Part shown: in pieces, positions 16,951 through 25,963 of the stretch | How the letters are laid out: each line of letters begins with the position of its first letter | Position numbering within the stretch: position 1 is the stretch's first letter | Assembly (NCBI GenBank): GCA_016716405.1 | Contig: JADJWK010000002.1 | Location: 1,320,766-1,384,765 of the forward strand | DNA from: Candidatus Melainabacteria bacterium | GTDB taxonomy: Bacteria > Cyanobacteriota > Vampirovibrionia > Obscuribacterales > Obscuribacteraceae | Reading direction: 5' to 3' | Length of the DNA stretch: 64,000 nucleotides | Translations under genes and position numbers: made by a program | Notes under the pieces: model-generated | Databases searched by the model: none | What the model was told of the DNA's origin: nothing | Seen by the model: only the letters and a program-made list of their open reading frames with translations

Positions 16951-17793
16951 CTAGAGGGGAGCGTCGCCTGTTCTGGCAAGCTGTTTTGCCTCTTTCTCTT
17001 TGTCAGAGCTGTTCTTGGCAATAGAGACCAGGCGGGCGGATTTAGCGCAGTCTCTGACTGCTTTTTTCATGCCCATGAGCCAGGGCTTGAAGTGATGCTC
17101 GTGCATCTCGGCGTAGGTTCGGGTGAAGCTCCAGTTATCGAATAGACGGCGGTAGATACCGACGATCATGCCTGTGCGGTCGGAGCCCTGGAGGCAGTGG
17201 ATGAAAACAGGCTGGTTCTGAGGGTCGCAGATGACTTCGAGGGCTTTCACCGTGTTCTGGTCTTGCGGGTGTCTGAAACCCATTGGTATATGAATGTAGC
17301 GAATACCGTTTTCTCTTGCCACTTCTTCTTCGTGCCTGGTAGCCTTTCCCTTCATTCTGAGATTGACTATCGTTTTGATCCCGTACTGAGAGAGTACGTT
17401 GATGTCGTGATCAGAGGGATTGGAGCCCCTGAATATTCCATCAGACACCTGATCGAAATTATTGAGCTCGAGGTGGCTTTGAATATCCTCTTTAGAGAGA
17501 GTGTTCTCTTTCGGTGATGCTTTCGGACCGGATGCTGCCGTGCTCGCGGGAACAGCTTGCGCATCGGATTCTACTTTGCTCGAGGGCGTCCCTTCAGGTG
17601 AGACCGCATCTTTACTCGGGGGGGATGCCTGCTCGGCAGGGGTCGCGAGATCGGGGGCAGCGGAAGGCGATATTGTCGCGTCTTGCTCGGCGGCGGATAA
17701 TACCGGCTGTGGTGCCAGCAAGAGGAGCGCGATAATTGCTGCTGATACTGCTAGTAAGGTAGTTCGCAAGCGGGGTGGAACTCTCTGACTCAA
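16951..17793 (-). CDS. Dual-specificity/tyrosine phosphatase-like protein, exported
   Basis: A 280-residue protein with an N-terminal signal or anchor segment (residues 10-34, TTLLAVSAAIIALLLLAP). A low-complexity Ser/Ala/Pro linker (35-100) follows, then a cysteine phosphatase domain. The P-loop HCLQGSDRTGMIVGIYRR near residue 198 has the CX5R signature with catalytic Cys and Arg. The upstream GIKTIVNLRMKG strand and a general-acid Asp candidate in GFRHPQDQNT fit DSP/PTP relatives of the cyanophytase-like fold. The substrate could be phosphoprotein, phosphoinositide or phytate; sequence alone does not decide. Location is probably periplasmic or membrane-bound. Confidence 0.8.
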   Translation of the reverse strand: MSQRVPPRLRTTLLAVSAAIIALLLLAPQPVLSAAEQDATISPSAAPDLATPAEQASPPSKDAVSPEGTPSSKVESDAQAVPASTAASGPKASPKENTLSKEDIQSHLELNNFDQVSDGIFRGSNPSDHDINVLSQYGIKTIVNLRMKGKATRHEEEVARENGIRYIHIPMGFRHPQDQNTVKALEVICDPQNQPVFIHCLQGSDRTGMIVGIYRRLFDNWSFTRTYAEMHEHHFKPWLMGMKKAVRDCAKSARLVSIAKNSSDKEKEAKQLARTGDAPL

Positions 17794-18031
17794 ACCTCTT
17801 GCAGTGATGATATCACGCTTCTCTCTTTACAATCAAGGCTCTCAGCGCCCCGGAAGAGTGCCCCAAAAGGGCCCCTTGAAAAATTAAGAAAAGCTTGTAA
17901 TTGCTATATTTACGGAACTTTGACGCCTGTCCTGGGTCTAATAGAAATGTAAGCCCCGCAGGTAGAAGAATCCGGGTGAGTGAAATCGGCCTTCGGTGTG
18001 GACCTGAATTTGATGGTGGTGGGAGGTAGTG

Positions 18032-19084
18032 ATGAAAAATTCGAGCAAGCGCAGCGATGAGTGCGATGTTTTTGACTACGACTACAAGGATGCGCCGGAC
18101 TATACGGATGACCTCGACGCCGAAATCGATCCCGATGAGTTCGAGAACGACCGGGTTTCGATCACCGACGAGTTCGAGGTGATCTCGCCGGCACTGACCA
18201 GGCGCGGTCGGGGCCGTCCGAAAGGCAGCGCCAACAAAACTGAGCCTGCCGCTCCCGTAGAGAATGATTCTCTCAAGCGTTACTTCAAAGAGATCGGCAG
18301 GCACCGGCTTCTGGGCGGCGCCGAGGAGCTTGAGCTGGGAAGGCGTGCCCGGGCTGGCGACAGCAAGGCGAGAATGACGCTCGTCCAGGCAAACCTGCGC
18401 CTGGTAGTGAGCATCGCCAAGAAATACCTGCGGAAAGGACTTTCTCTGCAAGACCTTATCCAGGAAGGGAATATCGGCCTGCTCAAAGCCGTGGGTAGGT
18501 ACGATCCGGAACGTGGTTTCCGTTTCTCCACCTACGCCACCTGGTGGATCAGACAGGCAATCACAAGAGCAATCGCTGACAAGTCGAGGCTCATTCGCCT
18601 GCCTGTCCATATGAACGAACTTCTGCTCAAAGCCAAACGGGCCGCTCGCGAGCTTTATCTCGAGCTGGGCAGGGCGCCGGGTACCGACGAGATCGCCGAG
18701 CGGATCGGCGAGTCCGAAGAGAAAGTGCTCCTTGCCCTCAACGCCTCGCGCAACCTGCTTTCGCTCGATGCCACGATTGGCACCGATTACGATAGCACTT
18801 TCGCTGACGTGCTCGAGGACAATGTCGTCGCCCTGCCCACCGAGAGGACTACCCAGAACCTTCTCCACGAGGATGTCACTGAACTCCTCGAGAGCCTCAA
18901 TCCTCAGGAGCGGTCGGTGATCGAGCTGCGGTTCGGGCTGACCGGCGACGCTCCCCGGTCTCTCACCAAGATCGGCGCGGTTCTGGGCATCAGCAAGGAG
19001 CGGGCTCGGCAGATAGAGATCAAGGCTCTGCGCAAAATGCGGAACAACAAGAAATCGAGTGCCCTCAAGGCTTATATAAGCTGA
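18032..19084 (+). CDS. RNA polymerase sigma-70 family factor (SigA/RpoD-like) with AT-hook-like N-terminus
   Basis: About 350 residues. The ATG at 18032 follows a strong GGGAGG; a GTG at 18029 is also in frame. Regions 1.2-2 are clear (DSLKRYFKEIGRHRLL; LIQEGNIGLLKAVGRYDPERGFRFSTYATWWIRQAI), as are region 3 and region 4 (ERSVIELRFGL, then GAVLGISKERARQIEIKALRKMR). This is the primary or group-2 type that recognises -10/-35 promoters. The N-terminal 50 residues are strongly acidic (DYDYKDAPDYTDDLD) and are followed by RRGRGRPKGSANK at about 57-69, a canonical AT-hook pattern not usual in sigma factors. It ends with a GC-rich hairpin at 19109. Confidence 0.93.
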   Translation: MKNSSKRSDECDVFDYDYKDAPDYTDDLDAEIDPDEFENDRVSITDEFEVISPALTRRGRGRPKGSANKTEPAAPVENDSLKRYFKEIGRHRLLGGAEELELGRRARAGDSKARMTLVQANLRLVVSIAKKYLRKGLSLQDLIQEGNIGLLKAVGRYDPERGFRFSTYATWWIRQAITRAIADKSRLIRLPVHMNELLLKAKRAARELYLELGRAPGTDEIAERIGESEEKVLLALNASRNLLSLDATIGTDYDSTFADVLEDNVVALPTERTTQNLLHEDVTELLESLNPQERSVIELRFGLTGDAPRSLTKIGAVLGISKERARQIEIKALRKMRNNKKSSALKAYIS

Positions 19085-19108
19085 GCTCGTCTATATTGTC
19101 AGGGAAAT

Positions 19109-19135
19109 GCAGCCGGGGCGATTCGCTCCGGCTGC
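19109..19135 (+). terminator. Hairpin after the sigma factor gene
   Basis: The stem GCAGCCGGGGCG / CGCTCCGGCTGC closes a 3-base loop 25 bp after the stop codon. There is no T-run, so it may act as a 3' stability or rho-assisted structure in place of a classic terminator. Confidence 0.5.
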
Positions 19136-19411
19136 TTCGCGCGAGGATCCGGCGGCCCTGGCGGACTTGAAAGATTCGTGCCGGCGACCGGCGGAGCCCA
19201 ACCATTTAATCCGGCGCTTTAAGAATTGCAATGATCTTAATACCGGCTGGAGCCGGGGCTCTTGCGTCAATGCCTTGCCTGGGGGGCGATAAGCCAGTCC
19301 GGGCGAGAAATTCCCTTTGCCTGCCTGGAATTTGAGACTTTAGAAAACGGGTACTTTTAACCAGATGGACATTATCATTGACTGGTTGGAAGTGAGAGAG
19401 GGCCTGGCACC
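19136..19411. other. Intergenic region, no gene seen
   Basis: Between the sigma factor hairpin and hypD no coding frame or RNA gene was recognised. It should hold the hypD promoter, but no convincing -35/-10 pair was seen. Confidence 0.5.
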
Positions 19412-20536
19412 TTGTTTGCAAGCCGAGACGAAAGCCTAGAAATAGATCCGCAAGATACGAGGCTCGATGTCCGACGAGTTGAGAAAATAGCCAAGAAAAT
19501 CGCTTCTGCCGCTTCGCGCCCCTGGACCATCATGGAGGTTTGCGCCGGGCAGACACGCACGCTCCTTGAATACGACCTCAGGCGTTACCTTCCCGAAAAG
19601 CTCCGGCTGGTGCACGGTCCGGGCTGCGCCATCTGCGCTACGCCCCTGGCCACCATCGACCGGGCCATCGCCATCTCCCAGCTCGAAAATGTCGTCTTCT
19701 GCTGCTCCGGCGAGCTTCTCCGTCTCAAAGGCAGCGACTGCGACCTGCTCGAGATGAAAGCCCGGGGCGCCGACGTCCGGGTCGTGCATTCGCCTCTCGA
19801 TTCCCTGACTCTCGCCCGGAAGATGCCGGACAAGAAAGTCGTCTTCTTTACTATCGGTTTCGAGACCAAGGTCGAGCTCAATGCTCTTTCTGTCTGGCAG
19901 GCAAAACGTCTGGGACTGAAAAACTTCTACCTGCTCTATTCGCACCCCTGTGTCTCGGCGGTCTGCTCCCGGGTCTTGCGCACAGTGGACACGCCGGTGA
20001 AGGGCATTTTGAGCCCGGGCGATGTTTGCAGCGTCACCGGAACCAGCGAGTATGAGCGCCTTTCCCAGAAATACGGGGCGCCTTTTGTAATCACCGGTTA
20101 CCAGCCTTTCGACCTGCTCGAGGGGATTCTCTCTTGCGTCAAGTTTCTCGAGTCCGGCAAGAGCGGCGTCAAATCCCAGTATGAGCGGGCAATCTCCAGA
20201 GACGGCAATCAGCAGGCCAAAGCGCTGATCTCGGAAGTTTTCGAAGTGAAAGACCGCGAATGGCGCGGCATCGGCAACGTCGAGCGCGGCGGCTACCGCA
20301 TGAAGAGCGAGTTCGCTTCTTACGACGCTTTCAGCCAGTTCGAGGTCGACGTAAAGTCCCGCGCCGACTCACCATCCTGCATCAGCAATCAGATCCTGCT
20401 CGGGCTCAAGGTTCCCACCGATTGCCCGGTCTTCGGCAACAGCTGTCATCCCAATTCGCCTCAGGGTGCCACCATGGTGAGCAACCAGGGGACCTGTTTC
20501 ACCTATTACAATTTCAGGCACAATCATTCGGCATAA
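19412..20536 (+). CDS. hypD: HypD-like hydrogenase maturation protein
   Basis: A 374-residue iron-sulfur protein of the HypD family, which in NiFe-hydrogenase maturation holds Fe(CN)2CO with HypC. Family motifs are present: CAGQTRTLLEYDL, HGPGCAICATP near residue 70 (usual form GPGCPVCVTP), FFTIGFETK, GFEPFD-like ITGYQPFDLLEGI, and the C-terminal cluster CPVFGNSCHPNSPQG with QGTCFTYY. The likely start is TTG at 19412; no ATG is in frame upstream before a stop. No hypABCEF or hydrogenase genes are in the window, so it is an orphan here. Partners could lie elsewhere, or the protein could serve a different role. Confidence 0.88.
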   Translation: MFASRDESLEIDPQDTRLDVRRVEKIAKKIASAASRPWTIMEVCAGQTRTLLEYDLRRYLPEKLRLVHGPGCAICATPLATIDRAIAISQLENVVFCCSGELLRLKGSDCDLLEMKARGADVRVVHSPLDSLTLARKMPDKKVVFFTIGFETKVELNALSVWQAKRLGLKNFYLLYSHPCVSAVCSRVLRTVDTPVKGILSPGDVCSVTGTSEYERLSQKYGAPFVITGYQPFDLLEGILSCVKFLESGKSGVKSQYERAISRDGNQQAKALISEVFEVKDREWRGIGNVERGGYRMKSEFASYDAFSQFEVDVKSRADSPSCISNQILLGLKVPTDCPVFGNSCHPNSPQGATMVSNQGTCFTYYNFRHNHSA

Positions 20537-20566
20537 CGCGGGCGGCATGCGATAAGATCGCCTCGA

Positions 20567-22753
20567 TCACATTCCGAGCTTGACGTGGACGATGGCAAGA
20601 AAGAGTGATACCCCAATCAGTATCGCGATAATTTTGTTGCGGGGAAGATCGTGAATCTGGGTCATTCCCTGGATTTGAATATAGACAGTTCCGATGAAAG
20701 CCAGGAGCCCGGTGATCACGCCCAGGATAGGCGCCTGCAATGCCGCCAGGAGCAGGGTTACCTGGCTGTATGCCACCACTCTGAAATTCTCCTCGAAACT
20801 GCGCTGGCTTCCGGACATGACATAGAGCTTCCACATGGCGAAAGCCGAGAAGGTAGCGCCGATTAGATTGGCGACCACAAAACCGATGGTGATCAGCAGG
20901 TTCGCCCTGGTGATGCCGGCCAGGAGCCCTCCGGTGATGGTCATGATCAGCAGGAAAATCGCCGGCTCGGCGATATTGCCCGGAGGCGGAAGGGTGCGGA
21001 AAAAATTGGACGGGCTGGTGACGAGCTCTTTCGCCTGGTAGAAAGTATAGAGGAAGAGACCTTTCGTCTCGGGAGTGACGAGTTTGCCCAGACGCTTGAA
21101 ACGTTGGCTGCGGGCGCTTCCGTACCCGTCGTCCTGGTAGTCGTCGTCTTCGTCTTCGAATTCGTCGTCGTAGTCTTGATCCTGAACATGAGCTTGCGCT
21201 TGATTCGAGGGGTAGGCGTGATCACCGGCTTGCGGCTGATGCTGCTGAAATGGCTGCTGAAATGGCTGCTGAAATGGCTGCTGATAGGGCTGTTGATATG
21301 GCTGCTGAAATGGCTGCTGATACGGCTGCTGATATGGAGCGGCTTCCGGCTGGACCTGGTCGAAAAAAGGCTGTGATGCCGGATTTTGATAATGTTGTTG
21401 ATATTGAGGATCTACTTGTGGTTGCGGATCTACCGGCTGATCGCGAGTCGGCTCCTGCGCTTGCGAATGTTGCGGCGCCGGGAGCCGGGCGGATCTGGTC
21501 GGGTCGGGCAAAAGCGGTTTCTGTTTTTTCGGACGGGGTGAAAACGCCGGACCATGGCTTGCGAAGTTTGGTGTATTGGTCATGAGCGGGCGACCCTGGG
21601 CGTCGAGGCGAGGGCGGTCGTCGAATTCGTAGTCGTCGCCCTCGTAGTTGGCCGGCTCTTGTGCCGGCACGGGGGCGGAAGCCATTCCGGGCGGAATGCC
21701 CGGCGCGATACCAGGTGAATTTCCAGGTGCCTGACCGAGGCTGGGTGCAGGAGCTGGTGACGGAGCTGGAGTGGGACCTGGAACTTGAGTGGGAGCCGGA
21801 ACTTGTGTGTGTGCCGAAGCGTGAGTGGGAGCCGGGGCGTGAGCCGGAGAAGACGCGGGCGCGGGCGCAGGCGCATGTTGGTATTGCTGCTGGTGCGGCA
21901 GCAGTTCCTGGCTCTGACCGTAGTTCTGGTTTGGTTGGTAATTCTGGGCGGGGGCGGGGGGAGGCGCCGGACCGGGAAACTGGCTGGCAGCGTATCCTGG
22001 ATCTGGTTCGGGAGCCGGTCTTGCTGTGTGGGGAGCAAGCGACTTTTGCTGTCCCGTATCGAAGAAAGCCGACTGGATACTGCTCAAGAGACTGTCTTTA
22101 CCCTGTGCTTTCAAGCCCTGGGCAACATCATCGGGAGCATGACCGGGGCCGAGCATGTGACCCTGAGCCGGGCTCTGCATGTGACCCGGAGCTTGACCGG
22201 GTCCTTGACCGGAAGCCGGCACGGAATTCCTATGCGGAGCGCTCTCGAAGAAGTCGTCAGTTGCTGCTGCTGAGGGGGCTGCCAGGGGGGCTGCTCCGGG
22301 TGCGCCTGCCGCTCCCGGCGAAGCGGGATTGGTCTGACTCGCGCTCCCGTCGACGAGTTCGCCGTCCAGAACAGAGCCTTGCTGGTAGCGAGTGGGACTG
22401 CCGAAAAAATCATTCACCGTCTCAGCCGGCAGCTGAGGCTGTGCCTGTGGGATCTGTCCGGTTTGCGCCGGCTGCACTCCGGCCGTATGAGAATCCTGCC
22501 CGCCCTGCGGCTGATCTGAGCCAGGAGCCTGCGGTACCGGACCGCTGTATCCTCGTTGATCCGACGGGGTCCAGTCGCCTTGATTGGCGAATGCATCCGG
22601 ATTCGTTTGCCTGAAAAAAGATTCCGGGTTTTGCGCCCGGGCGAGGGGGTCTTCCTGATTGCCTGGAGAGCCCTGGTTACCAGCAGAATTCGAGCCTGCG
22701 CCCGCACCGGCAGAGTTGCGTTCCTCGTCTTGGTGTTCTTCGTCTGCTGGCAT
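20567..22753 (-). CDS. YIP1 domain membrane protein with very long disordered N-terminus
   Basis: A 728-residue protein. The first 520 or so residues are low-complexity and rich in Pro, Gln, Ala and Gly, with repeats such as QQPYQQPFQQP and APAPAPSPAP. An acidic stretch (DDEFEDEDDDYQDDGYG, about 535) leads to a C-terminal YIP1-type domain (about 560-728) with some five transmembrane helices, starting LFLYTFYQAKELVTSPSNFF. Bacterial YIP1 proteins are membrane proteins of unknown role. The long tail would probably be cytoplasmic and disordered. Its DNA contains tandem repeats (21240-21345) that may vary in copy number. Convergent with hypD. Confidence 0.75.
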   Translation of the reverse strand: MPADEEHQDEERNSAGAGAGSNSAGNQGSPGNQEDPLARAQNPESFFRQTNPDAFANQGDWTPSDQRGYSGPVPQAPGSDQPQGGQDSHTAGVQPAQTGQIPQAQPQLPAETVNDFFGSPTRYQQGSVLDGELVDGSASQTNPASPGAAGAPGAAPLAAPSAAATDDFFESAPHRNSVPASGQGPGQAPGHMQSPAQGHMLGPGHAPDDVAQGLKAQGKDSLLSSIQSAFFDTGQQKSLAPHTARPAPEPDPGYAASQFPGPAPPPAPAQNYQPNQNYGQSQELLPHQQQYQHAPAPAPASSPAHAPAPTHASAHTQVPAPTQVPGPTPAPSPAPAPSLGQAPGNSPGIAPGIPPGMASAPVPAQEPANYEGDDYEFDDRPRLDAQGRPLMTNTPNFASHGPAFSPRPKKQKPLLPDPTRSARLPAPQHSQAQEPTRDQPVDPQPQVDPQYQQHYQNPASQPFFDQVQPEAAPYQQPYQQPFQQPYQQPYQQPFQQPFQQPFQQHQPQAGDHAYPSNQAQAHVQDQDYDDEFEDEDDDYQDDGYGSARSQRFKRLGKLVTPETKGLFLYTFYQAKELVTSPSNFFRTLPPPGNIAEPAIFLLIMTITGGLLAGITRANLLITIGFVVANLIGATFSAFAMWKLYVMSGSQRSFEENFRVVAYSQVTLLLAALQAPILGVITGLLAFIGTVYIQIQGMTQIHDLPRNKIIAILIGVSLFLAIVHVKLGM

Positions 22754-22856
22754 TTCCTGGCTTGGCTACGGACTCCGGGCACTTCTATTGTAGTCTACCG
22801 GTTCGATATGTATATGCCGGCTCTTCGCGCGGTCAGTCAGGGGAGTCCAGTCAAAG

Positions 22857-22884
22857 AAAAACCGGGCTGCTTGCGCATGCCCGG
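22857..22884 (-). terminator. Rho-independent terminator
   Basis: On the minus strand CCGGGC / GCCCGG encloses an 11-base loop and is followed by TTTTTC. It lies 77 bp downstream of the DUF2934 gene and should terminate it. Confidence 0.75.
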
Positions 22885-22960
22885 CTTCTTCGAGTTTCCG
22901 TGAGTTTCCTTGGGTCTCCGTGGGTTTCCTTGGGTCTCCGGGTCTCCAGAATCGGCAATA

Positions 22961-23365
22961 TCAGTTGTTGCTCTCGAAGAGCTCGGATTCGGCCTGGAGC
23001 CAGTCGGAGACATCGCCGCCGTGGCTGTAGCCGCGCTGCTCCCAGATGAAATAAGCGCGAAGGGCGATCTGCTCGGTGGCAGGTCTTTCGAGAACTGCCG
23101 TGGCAGCTTGTTTGGTTGTGGCTTTTGCCGCGGTAGCCTTTTCAGTGGTTACGGCGGCGGGCTTTTCAGCGGTGGCTTTGCCGGCAGCGGCTTTTGCCGG
23201 AGCCGGAGCCGGGGACGGCGACGTGGTTTTGGTTGTGGTCGCCCTGGCAGGAGCGGCTTTGCTCGCGGCTGCCGGCTTTGCATCTGGCTTGGCGGCTGCT
23301 TTGCTGGTGGTTTTGGACGGCGCTGAAGTTGTCGATTTCTTTGCTGGAGTCTTCTTGGTGACCAT
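22961..23365 (-). CDS. DUF2934 protein with Lys/Ala/Thr-rich histone-like N-terminus
   Basis: A 134-residue protein. Residues 1-95 are a repetitive basic tail of Lys, Ala, Pro and Thr (KKTPAKKSTTSAPSKT), resembling H1-like nucleoid proteins. Residues 98-130 match DUF2934: IALRAYFIWEQRGYSHGG, then DVSDWLQAESEL. DUF2934 has no established function; the basic tail suggests DNA or RNA binding, which is inference. A strong terminator follows. A short GT-rich repeat (GGGTCTCC, GGGTTTCCTT) sits between the stop and the terminator. The ATG has a GGAGGAGAT-type ribosome site just upstream. Confidence 0.75.
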   Translation of the reverse strand: MVTKKTPAKKSTTSAPSKTTSKAAAKPDAKPAAASKAAPARATTTKTTSPSPAPAPAKAAAGKATAEKPAAVTTEKATAAKATTKQAATAVLERPATEQIALRAYFIWEQRGYSHGGDVSDWLQAESELFESNN

Positions 23366-23561
23366 GATCTCCTCCTGAAATAAAGATGGAATGTGATCGA
23401 TCGGCGATCGCGAAAGTAGGGAAGTGAATATAAAAGTAGTGAATATGTGAGGTGCCCGGATTCGAATTGCCTGAATTCGAAAAGCCTAGTCTATCCCAGA
23501 GCGGCTCTATCTGGCGCTCTTGTAACGCTACATAAAAATCCGGCAGCCAATTGTCACGTTC

Positions 23562-24770
23562 TTAAATATCGACACCGCACTCTTTGAGCCGTTTTTTGAT
23601 CACCGGCATCATCTCCCGGGCGGCTTTCTCGCCGGCAGCAATGCCTTTGACAGCGTCTTCATGGCTGGTGGAAAGCAGACCGATACCGGTGACATCCGGG
23701 TGGATGGTGACGCAAGCCTGCTCGCAGAGCGGCTGATCGAGGTTTTGCAGCTGCAGCTTGATCAGGCGTTTGCTGACGCTTCCCATCTTCCTGAAGTGAT
23801 CGAGATCGACCGGGTCCATCATCTCGTCGATATTGACGGCGATGACCACATCGGCGCCGAGCTTTTTACACTGGACTACCGGGACGTTCTCGGCGACACC
23901 ACCGTCCACATAGAGTTTGTCGCCGATCTGAACCGGCTTTCTCAGCCCCGGCACAGCCGAGCTCGCCTGCATGGCATAGCTGAGGTTGCCTCTGGTGAGA
24001 CTGGCTACCTTACCGGTGACCAGGTCGACCACCACCGCCGCGAAGGGAGTCTTGAGGTCCTGGATGTTCTTCTCGTCGTCGGGAAGCTTGGAGCTCAGAT
24101 ACTTGCGGAATTTGTTGCCGTAATAGAGCCCATCATAAGGATGGCGCACCACCCGGGGCAGCACCATAATCGGCGCGGCGATCATACGAACCGACAGCGG
24201 TACCGTCATGAACGCCTTCATCAGGGAGCGGTCGAGAAACATCTGCTCGATGTCCTTCAGCGGCACTCCGGCGCAGTACATGCCGCCGATAATAGAACCG
24301 ATGCTGGTGCCGACCACCAGGTCGAACGGAATCTTCTCTTCCTCGAGGACTTTCAAGACTCCGATATGACCGGAGCCTCGACCGCCGCCGCCGCCGAGAG
24401 CCAGAGCGACTTTATACTTGGGCTTTTCCTGTCCGGTGGTGGTAGCTTCGTCGTGCTCGCTGGGCTTTTCGATATTGAGCTTGTCGAGCGAATCGTCGAA
24501 CTCGTCGCTGTCAGCGGAGTCTTTATCGGCGCTTTCGGCGTCGTCATCGCCGCCTTTCCTGTCCTTCTTCTCCTGGGCAGCCTTCTCTTTAGCAGCCTTC
24601 CTCTCGGCCCGTTTCTTCTTTTTGGCCTCCACAGTCTCTTTCTCGATCTTCTCGGCTTCCTCGTCGATGTTGCACATCGCTGGTGGTGCGGTCACGCAGA
24701 CGAAAAAGAGAAGCGCGAAAAAGACATGGATCATCTTCACGAAAACAGAATCAGACTTGTTGAGTCTCAT
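23562..24770 (-). CDS. Patatin-like phospholipase, exported
   Basis: About 402 residues from the ATG at 24770, which has GAGG five bases upstream and begins directly with a signal peptide (KMIHVFFALLFFVCVTAPPAMC). A longer frame to 24869 lacks support. A charged coiled-coil region (Lys/Glu-rich, residues 30-95) precedes the patatin domain. The oxyanion motif GGGGGRGSGHIGVL, nucleophile GTSIGS near 153 and catalytic DGG in YVDGGVAENVPV near 287 form the Ser-Asp dyad. Such enzymes hydrolyse membrane lipids; in bacterial RssA/YchK-type relatives the biological role is unclear. Monocistronic. Confidence 0.88.
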   Translation of the reverse strand: MRLNKSDSVFVKMIHVFFALLFFVCVTAPPAMCNIDEEAEKIEKETVEAKKKKRAERKAAKEKAAQEKKDRKGGDDDAESADKDSADSDEFDDSLDKLNIEKPSEHDEATTTGQEKPKYKVALALGGGGGRGSGHIGVLKVLEEEKIPFDLVVGTSIGSIIGGMYCAGVPLKDIEQMFLDRSLMKAFMTVPLSVRMIAAPIMVLPRVVRHPYDGLYYGNKFRKYLSSKLPDDEKNIQDLKTPFAAVVVDLVTGKVASLTRGNLSYAMQASSAVPGLRKPVQIGDKLYVDGGVAENVPVVQCKKLGADVVIAVNIDEMMDPVDLDHFRKMGSVSKRLIKLQLQNLDQPLCEQACVTIHPDVTGIGLLSTSHEDAVKGIAAGEKAAREMMPVIKKRLKECGVDI

Positions 24771-25122
24771 GGGGACCTCGGGATTACTGGTAAAAAGCGG
24801 CTCTTGAGCCGAATGCCGTATTTTACCCGAAGGCTCCCGGGCTTCCGTGATTTCCGGTTCAGGCGGCATTGCGTGCTGGCTTATACCGGCATGTCAAGTG
24901 GGCGTCGGTGTGCAAGGCGTGGATATCAAGAGGCGATGTCTAGGAATTAACCAAAATCGGCAGTAATCGAAGACACCGAATATGGCAACGTTTGCGGGAT
25001 CGGATCTTCACTGGATATGGTGTCAGAGCCAATTTTTTCCTTGTTCAAAAAACGTTACTGATCAATAATGCTGTTAGTTCCAGGTTGATGAGCGATACCG
25101 CAATTAGAAATCGAGGTGACCC
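24771..25122. other. 352-bp divergent intergenic region
   Basis: It separates the divergent patatin gene and the gene at 25123. No gene or strong hairpin was recognised. It must carry both promoters, but none is distinctive. Confidence 0.5.
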
Positions 25123-25539
25123 ATGGGACTTGCCGGATACGTTACCAGAACAGCCCGCAACACGCTCGTTCCGACAGGCGAATTCTCCAGGCAGACCAGA
25201 CCTGCACTGGTCGCCGCCAGCACCCAGAGCATCAGACCGGTGGACGGATCGATCTCTTCGGGCTATCGCGAGCTTTTCAAAAATCGCACCCTGGCAGGCC
25301 GCCGCGCCGCCCAGACTTTCACCGGACAGCCGGCCATATCCGCCACCGCCAGCCGCATGCGCATGGTGTCGCGTCTGCGCAAGAAAGAGAAATACATGAT
25401 CTGGCGCCATGTCGTCGACGACATCATGCGCTACGTCTTCTCGGGCTTCCATCGTTACAGCCCGCTCCGCCTGGTCTACACGGACATCCGTGATATCACC
25501 AGCAGTGCGACCCGCAAATCCGGACGCAAGCGGATTTAG
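25123..25539 (+). CDS. Hypothetical basic protein
   Basis: A 138-residue basic protein of no recognised family, with GAGGTGACCC just ahead of the ATG. The first 85 residues are rich in Ser, Thr, Arg and Ala without a signal peptide. The C-terminal part is helical (MRMVSRLRKKEKYMIWRHVV, then DDIMRYVFSGFHRYSPLRLVY) and could bind nucleic acid or a membrane surface. Codon use matches the core genome. Function unknown. Confidence 0.55.
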   Translation: MGLAGYVTRTARNTLVPTGEFSRQTRPALVAASTQSIRPVDGSISSGYRELFKNRTLAGRRAAQTFTGQPAISATASRMRMVSRLRKKEKYMIWRHVVDDIMRYVFSGFHRYSPLRLVYTDIRDITSSATRKSGRKRI

Positions 25540-25611
25540 GTTTCACAAGGGTCTATTCGTTTCTAAAATTCGCCCGGGAGACTGGTGCCTCCCGGCGATC
25601 CCGGAGGAAAC

Positions 25612-25881
25612 TCAGCTTGAAAAACGATTGCCGCCCAGAGACAGGCCACCCGTGAAAACATCGCGGAGGAAGCTGCCGATGGCGCTGATCTCGTCGTGAA
25701 GCAGTTGCAGCAGAATGCCGAATGCGATAACTCCGACAAGAAGATAGAACACCACAGTAATCATTGCTTTTCTATAGGCTCCGTATATAACATCGTATAT
25801 AACATTGGATCTAACCTGGGTCTGCCAGGGCGTTTCGTGCCTGACAGGCAGCCCTGACATGCAAGAGAATCGCACCGGCAT
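25612..25881 (-). CDS. Small single-span membrane protein
   Basis: A protein of 89 residues at most, or 50 residues if it starts at the internal Met that opens MITVVFYLLVGVIAFGILLQ. It has one transmembrane helix followed by an amphipathic segment and a Gly-rich end. The longer start is not supported by a clear ribosome site. No family recognised. It is close to the MerC-like gene in the same direction, but 80 bp apart. Confidence 0.45.
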   Translation of the reverse strand: MPVRFSCMSGLPVRHETPWQTQVRSNVIYDVIYGAYRKAMITVVFYLLVGVIAFGILLQLLHDEISAIGSFLRDVFTGGLSLGGNRFSS

Positions 25882-25963
25882 GGTTAATGGCCGGTTAAGA
25901 GCCCGAAGTTCGTAAACAAAGATAGACGGTTGTTAAGAGGCTTTGCCGGAGCCGAACAGCATC

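Noticed and set aside
17813..18868. Long minus-strand frame of 351 codons opposite the sigma factor
   Set aside because: It lies antisense to a clear sigma-70 gene, has no recognisable motif and reflects high-GC codon shadowing.
21661..22614. 317-codon plus-strand frame opposite the YIP1 gene's low-complexity region
   Set aside because: It arises from repeats on the other strand and contains no domain.
23406..23413. GCGATCGC-type palindrome as a HIP1 signal of cyanobacteria
   Set aside because: I noted only a single clear occurrence, far from the high density that defines HIP1, so it says nothing about lineage.
23661..24950. 429-codon plus-strand frame opposite the patatin gene
   Set aside because: Antisense shadow of a confirmed patatin gene, with His/Gly-rich composition typical of shadow frames.
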